Positions 61,512 through 64,000 of a stretch of 64,000 nt of DNA are shown piece after piece. The position numbers and the translations under genes were made by a program. The first letter of the stretch is position 1. Each line of letters begins with the position of its first letter. The DNA is from an uncultured Rhodospirillaceae bacterium (GTDB lineage Bacteria > Pseudomonadota > Alphaproteobacteria > Rhodospirillales > Casp-alpha2), in the NCBI GenBank assembly GCA_913030825.1, contig CAJWCU010000014.1, positions 1 to 64,000 of the forward strand. Reading direction: 5' to 3'. The notes below the pieces were generated by a model. The model was not told where the DNA came from. It saw only the letters and a program-made list of their open reading frames with translations, and did not search any database.

Positions 61512-62550
61512 GGGGACGGGCGACCTCAAGCATCTGAGTCTGGGCGAAGTCCACGACCTCGCCTTCAATTGCCTCGTCGCCAACGGCTGCGACGACGCCA
61601 ACGCCCAGGCCGTCGCCGACAACATGACGGCGGCGGAACGGGACGGCTCGGAATCCCACGGTCTGTTCCGGCTGCCGGGCTATGTCGCCTCGCTGCAAAG
61701 CGGCAAGGCCGATGGCAAGGCCAATCCCCAGGCCGAGGACATCGCGCCCGGCGTCGTGCGGGTGGATGCCCGGAACGGCTTCGCGCCGCTGGCCTTCGAG
61801 GTCGGGCGCAAGCCCCTGGCGGCCAAGGCGAAGGCGCAAGGCATCGCCGTCCTGGGCATCGTGCGGACATTCCATTTCGCGGCCCTCTGGCCCGAGGTCG
61901 AGGCCCTGGCCCGCGAAGGGCTGGTCGCCTTTGCCTGTACCTCGACGATGCCCTTCGCGGCGCCGGCCGGCGGGTCTAAGGCCTTGTTCGGTACCGATCC
62001 CGTCGCCTTTGCCTGGCCGCGCCCGGACGGCCATCCGGTCGTCGTCGATATGGCGACCACGGCCATGGCACGGGGCGAGGTGATGCTGGCCGCGCGCGAA
62101 GGACACGACGTGCCCTTGGGCGTCGGCCTGGACGGCGACGGCCAGCCGACCCGCGATCCCAAGGCGATCCTGGAAGACGGTGTGATGCTGCCCTTCGGCG
62201 GCTACAAGGGATCGGCGATTTCCATGATGGTGGAGTTGTTCGCGGGTGCGCTGATCGGCGAGGTGTTTTCGTTCCAGGCGGGCGAGGCGGACAATCGCGA
62301 CGGCGGCCCGTCGCGCGGCGGCGAATTGATCCTGGCCATCGATCCGGCTCGCATGGGCGGGGCCGGGGACGGCATCGCGATGGGCGAAGCCCTGTTCGAG
62401 AAGATGTTGGATGCGGGGACGGCGCCGGGGGCGGTGCGGCTTCCGGGCGATCGGCGCTACGGCAATCGAGAAAAGACGCCCCGGGACGGCGTTGCCATTC
62501 CCGGGGCGCTATATGACAGGATCTTGGCGCTGGTGGGAGGTCCAGCTTGA
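61504..62550 (+). CDS. Ldh-family oxidoreductase
   Basis: A 348-residue protein of the malate/L-lactate dehydrogenase (Ldh) family, unrelated to classical lactate dehydrogenase. Landmarks are AERDGSESHGLFRLPGYVASL, VRTFHFAALWPEVEALAREG, FGTDPVAFAWPRPDGHPVVVDMATTAMARG and LPFGGYKGSAISMMVELFAGAL. Members reduce 2-oxoacids, delta1-piperideine-2-carboxylate or related imines with NAD(P)H. Last of the three plus-strand catabolic genes; 58 bases from the convergent dioxygenase. Confidence 0.88.
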   Translation: MTEGTGDLKHLSLGEVHDLAFNCLVANGCDDANAQAVADNMTAAERDGSESHGLFRLPGYVASLQSGKADGKANPQAEDIAPGVVRVDARNGFAPLAFEVGRKPLAAKAKAQGIAVLGIVRTFHFAALWPEVEALAREGLVAFACTSTMPFAAPAGGSKALFGTDPVAFAWPRPDGHPVVVDMATTAMARGEVMLAAREGHDVPLGVGLDGDGQPTRDPKAILEDGVMLPFGGYKGSAISMMVELFAGALIGEVFSFQAGEADNRDGGPSRGGELILAIDPARMGGAGDGIAMGEALFEKMLDAGTAPGAVRLPGDRRYGNREKTPRDGVAIPGALYDRILALVGGPA

Positions 62551-62608
62551 TCCTATCCGGCCTACGACCTCTTTCGGCCCGGTGGTTGGGCCGTTAGGTG
62601 AGACGAGG

Positions 62609-63487
62609 TCAGTAAGGCCGGTCTCCGTTCACGGTCACGCGGTGCATTTCGCGGCGATGACCGTGATAATCGTTCAGGGCGTAATGGTGGGTGCACCGGT
62701 TGTCCCAGAAAGCCATGGACCCGACCTGCCAACGGAAGCGGCAGGTGAATTCCGGCTTCTTGATATGGGCCAGCAGGTAGTCGAGAAGCGGTTTGCTTTC
62801 TTCGCGGCTCATGCCTTCGAAACGGTCCGTGAAGGGCTCGTTGATATAAAGGCATTTGCGGCCCGTGTCCGGGTGGGTGCGGATTACCGGGTGCAGGGTT
62901 TCCTTGGCCTCGTGAACGCCGTCCTTCAGCTTGGTCGAACGGGTCGAGTTGCGTTCCGCGCTGCCCTGGACCAGGAACGCATCCGAATGGACCGCGTTCA
63001 TGCCGGTGAGCATCCGCCGCATGCCGTCGGTCAGCATTTCGTAGGCGAGATACAGATTCGCGAACAGGGTGTCGCCGCCGAAGGGCGGGATTTCACGGGC
63101 GTAAAGGATCGAGCCCATCGGCGGTTCCGGAAGGAAGGTGGCATCGGAATGCCAGCTGTCGCCGATGTTGTTCATGGCGTCGGCTTCCTTGACGACCTGC
63201 AGAATCTCCGGATGACCTTCCAGCGGTTCGTAGATCGGGTGGATGTTCAGCGTGCCGAAGCGCCGGCCGAAGTCCTTTTGCTGATCCGGCGTCAGGTCCT
63301 GATCGCGGAAGAAAATGACGCAGTAGTCATTCAGCGCCCGGTGAATTTCGGCCATGACATCGTCCGACAGATCCTTGGACAGGTCGACGCCGGTAAGCTC
63401 GGCGCCGAGCGCACCGCAGATCGGGGCCACGTCCAGGTGCCGGTACCCTTCCGGGGTTTTCGACAATGTGGGTACGGGTTGCAACAT
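62609..63487 (-). CDS. TauD/TfdA-family 2-oxoglutarate dioxygenase
   Basis: A 292-residue Fe(II)/2-oxoglutarate dioxygenase. The iron ligands are in SWHSDATFLPEPP (HxD) and CTHHYALNDYHGHRREMHRVTVNGDRP (distal His and the oxoglutarate-binding Arg). Relatives hydroxylate taurine, alkylsulphonates, 2,4-D or other aromatic or aliphatic acids; the substrate is not given by the sequence. It has ribosome site AGGAG and is transcribed toward the Ldh gene, downstream of the TRAP transporter gene on the same strand, 9 bases apart. Confidence 0.9.
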   Translation of the reverse strand: MLQPVPTLSKTPEGYRHLDVAPICGALGAELTGVDLSKDLSDDVMAEIHRALNDYCVIFFRDQDLTPDQQKDFGRRFGTLNIHPIYEPLEGHPEILQVVKEADAMNNIGDSWHSDATFLPEPPMGSILYAREIPPFGGDTLFANLYLAYEMLTDGMRRMLTGMNAVHSDAFLVQGSAERNSTRSTKLKDGVHEAKETLHPVIRTHPDTGRKCLYINEPFTDRFEGMSREESKPLLDYLLAHIKKPEFTCRFRWQVGSMAFWDNRCTHHYALNDYHGHRREMHRVTVNGDRPY

Positions 63488-63496
63488 GATGGTCTC

Positions 63497-64000
63497 CTAT
63501 TGTTTTTCGGTGAGCGGCCGCCGCGACAGCAGCCAGCGTGCCCCCAGGTGGCTAATGACGATGGCGATCCCGACCAGGTCCAAGGCATGGCCCGGATCGA
63601 CGAGGCAGTAGGCGGCGGCGAGATAAAGGATCCGCTCCACCATGGTACGTGCCGGATATCCGCTGACCGCGACGCCGAACAGCACCGCGCCGCCGATCGC
63701 CGTCGCGATGTCCATGGCGATGACGTGCCAGGGAAATTCGCTACCGATGATCAGCAGATCCGGGTTGAAGACGAAGATGAACGGGATGATGAAGGCCAGG
63801 CCCGCGAAGCGAAGCGCCGATAGGCCCGTTCCCGTGACCGATCCTTCGGCCAAGGCGGCCGCCCCGAAACTGGCCACCATGACCGGTGGCGTGATCAGGG
63901 ACAGCACGGCGTAGTACAGCACGAACATATGGGCCGACAGAACCGGCACGCCCAGTTCGATCAACACCGGACCGCCGATCGAGATCGTGATGATGTAGGC
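63497..64000 (-). CDS. TRAP transporter fused permease, C-terminal part
   Basis: The last 167 residues of a membrane protein cut by the window edge; the frame is open to base 64000 and the M at 63967 is not a start. Hydrophobic helices and the motif LYYAVLSLITPPVMVASFGAAALAEGS match the C-terminus of fused TRAP (DctQM/4TM-12TM) permeases, followed by FIIPFIFVFNPDLLIIG and ATAIGGAVLFGVAVSGY. It would import an organic acid with a periplasmic binding protein. It probably forms a unit with the dioxygenase. Confidence 0.85.
   Translation of the reverse strand, partial: AYIITISIGGPVLIELGVPVLSAHMFVLYYAVLSLITPPVMVASFGAAALAEGSVTGTGLSALRFAGLAFIIPFIFVFNPDLLIIGSEFPWHVIAMDIATAIGGAVLFGVAVSGYPARTMVERILYLAAAYCLVDPGHALDLVGIAIVISHLGARWLLSRRPLTEKQ

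Noticed and set aside
1-64000. tRNA, rRNA, insertion sequence or prophage features
   Set aside because: No cloverleaf-like CCA-ended sequences, rRNA segments, transposase or integrase motifs were noticed on reading, though a covariance-model scan was not possible.

Overview
The window is G+C-rich, gene-dense chromosomal DNA of an alphaproteobacterium, most likely from the Rhodospirillales or a neighbouring group. The evidence is the co-occurrence of an RpoH-type sigma factor, a DivK-PleD pair, HisZ next to PurA, a GcvR-like double-ACT protein, a TorF-family porin, GatCAB and the block pyrB-pyrC-plsY...dprA-topA-rnr-ctp-rpmG. No rRNA, tRNA, CRISPR array, insertion sequence, integrase or phage gene was seen. 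The genus cannot be set from sequence inspection alone.

Layout. 1-9.6 kb: the 3' end of a thioesterase, a flavin reductase-like protein, a large secreted ankyrin/low-complexity protein, a GMC oxidoreductase, a PilZ protein, a double-ACT protein, an SDR-like protein lacking the usual catalytic residues, a Cys/His-rich unknown and a cupin dioxygenase. 9.6-14.9 kb: an acyl-CoA cluster (split ADP-forming acyl-CoA synthetase, enoyl-CoA hydratase, and two acyl-CoA dehydrogenases on the other strand) around a 12-bp palindrome, ATTGTATACAAT. 14.9-19.9 kb: threonine aldolase, JAMM peptidase, small envelope proteins, RluD-like pseudouridine synthase and rpoH with a clear terminator. 20-22.7 kb: a tail-anchored pseudokinase-like protein and a multi-pass membrane partner. 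22.9-31.2 kb: purA, hisZ, an exported protein, gamma-glutamyltransferase, a Crp/Fnr regulator, divK, pleD and rpmG (too short for the ORF track).

31.3-49.7 kb: ctp, rnr, topA and dprA on the minus strand, then about 6 kb of accessory genes (emrBA, a CHASE-domain histidine kinase, an AT-rich patch and two tandem paralogous small exported proteins), then plsY, a dihydroorotase-like gene with degenerate metal-binding motifs, pyrB, a diguanylate cyclase and ruvX. 49.8-56 kb: an SH3-domain exported protein, a TorF-like porin, gatCAB and a GNAT acetyltransferase. 56-58.8 kb: a histidine kinase with an NMT1/THI5-like binding-protein sensor domain, divergent from a two-gene operon encoding a stand-alone CULT (cereblon-type) domain protein and a SelW/Rdx-family CxxC protein. 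58.9-64 kb: a catabolic set (D-aminoacylase-like amidohydrolase, beta-hydroxyacid dehydrogenase-like, Ldh-family oxidoreductase, TauD-like dioxygenase, TRAP permease) that runs off the window end.

Most interesting: the CULT-SelW operon, whose CULT protein keeps the complete aromatic cage of thalidomide-binding cereblon at the residue numbers I recall for the Magnetospirillum homologue; the pseudokinase/membrane-protein pair beside rpoH; the shared palindrome in front of the acyl-CoA genes and emrAB; the catalytically degenerate SDR and PyrC; and the duplicated small exported proteins downstream of an AT-rich patch.
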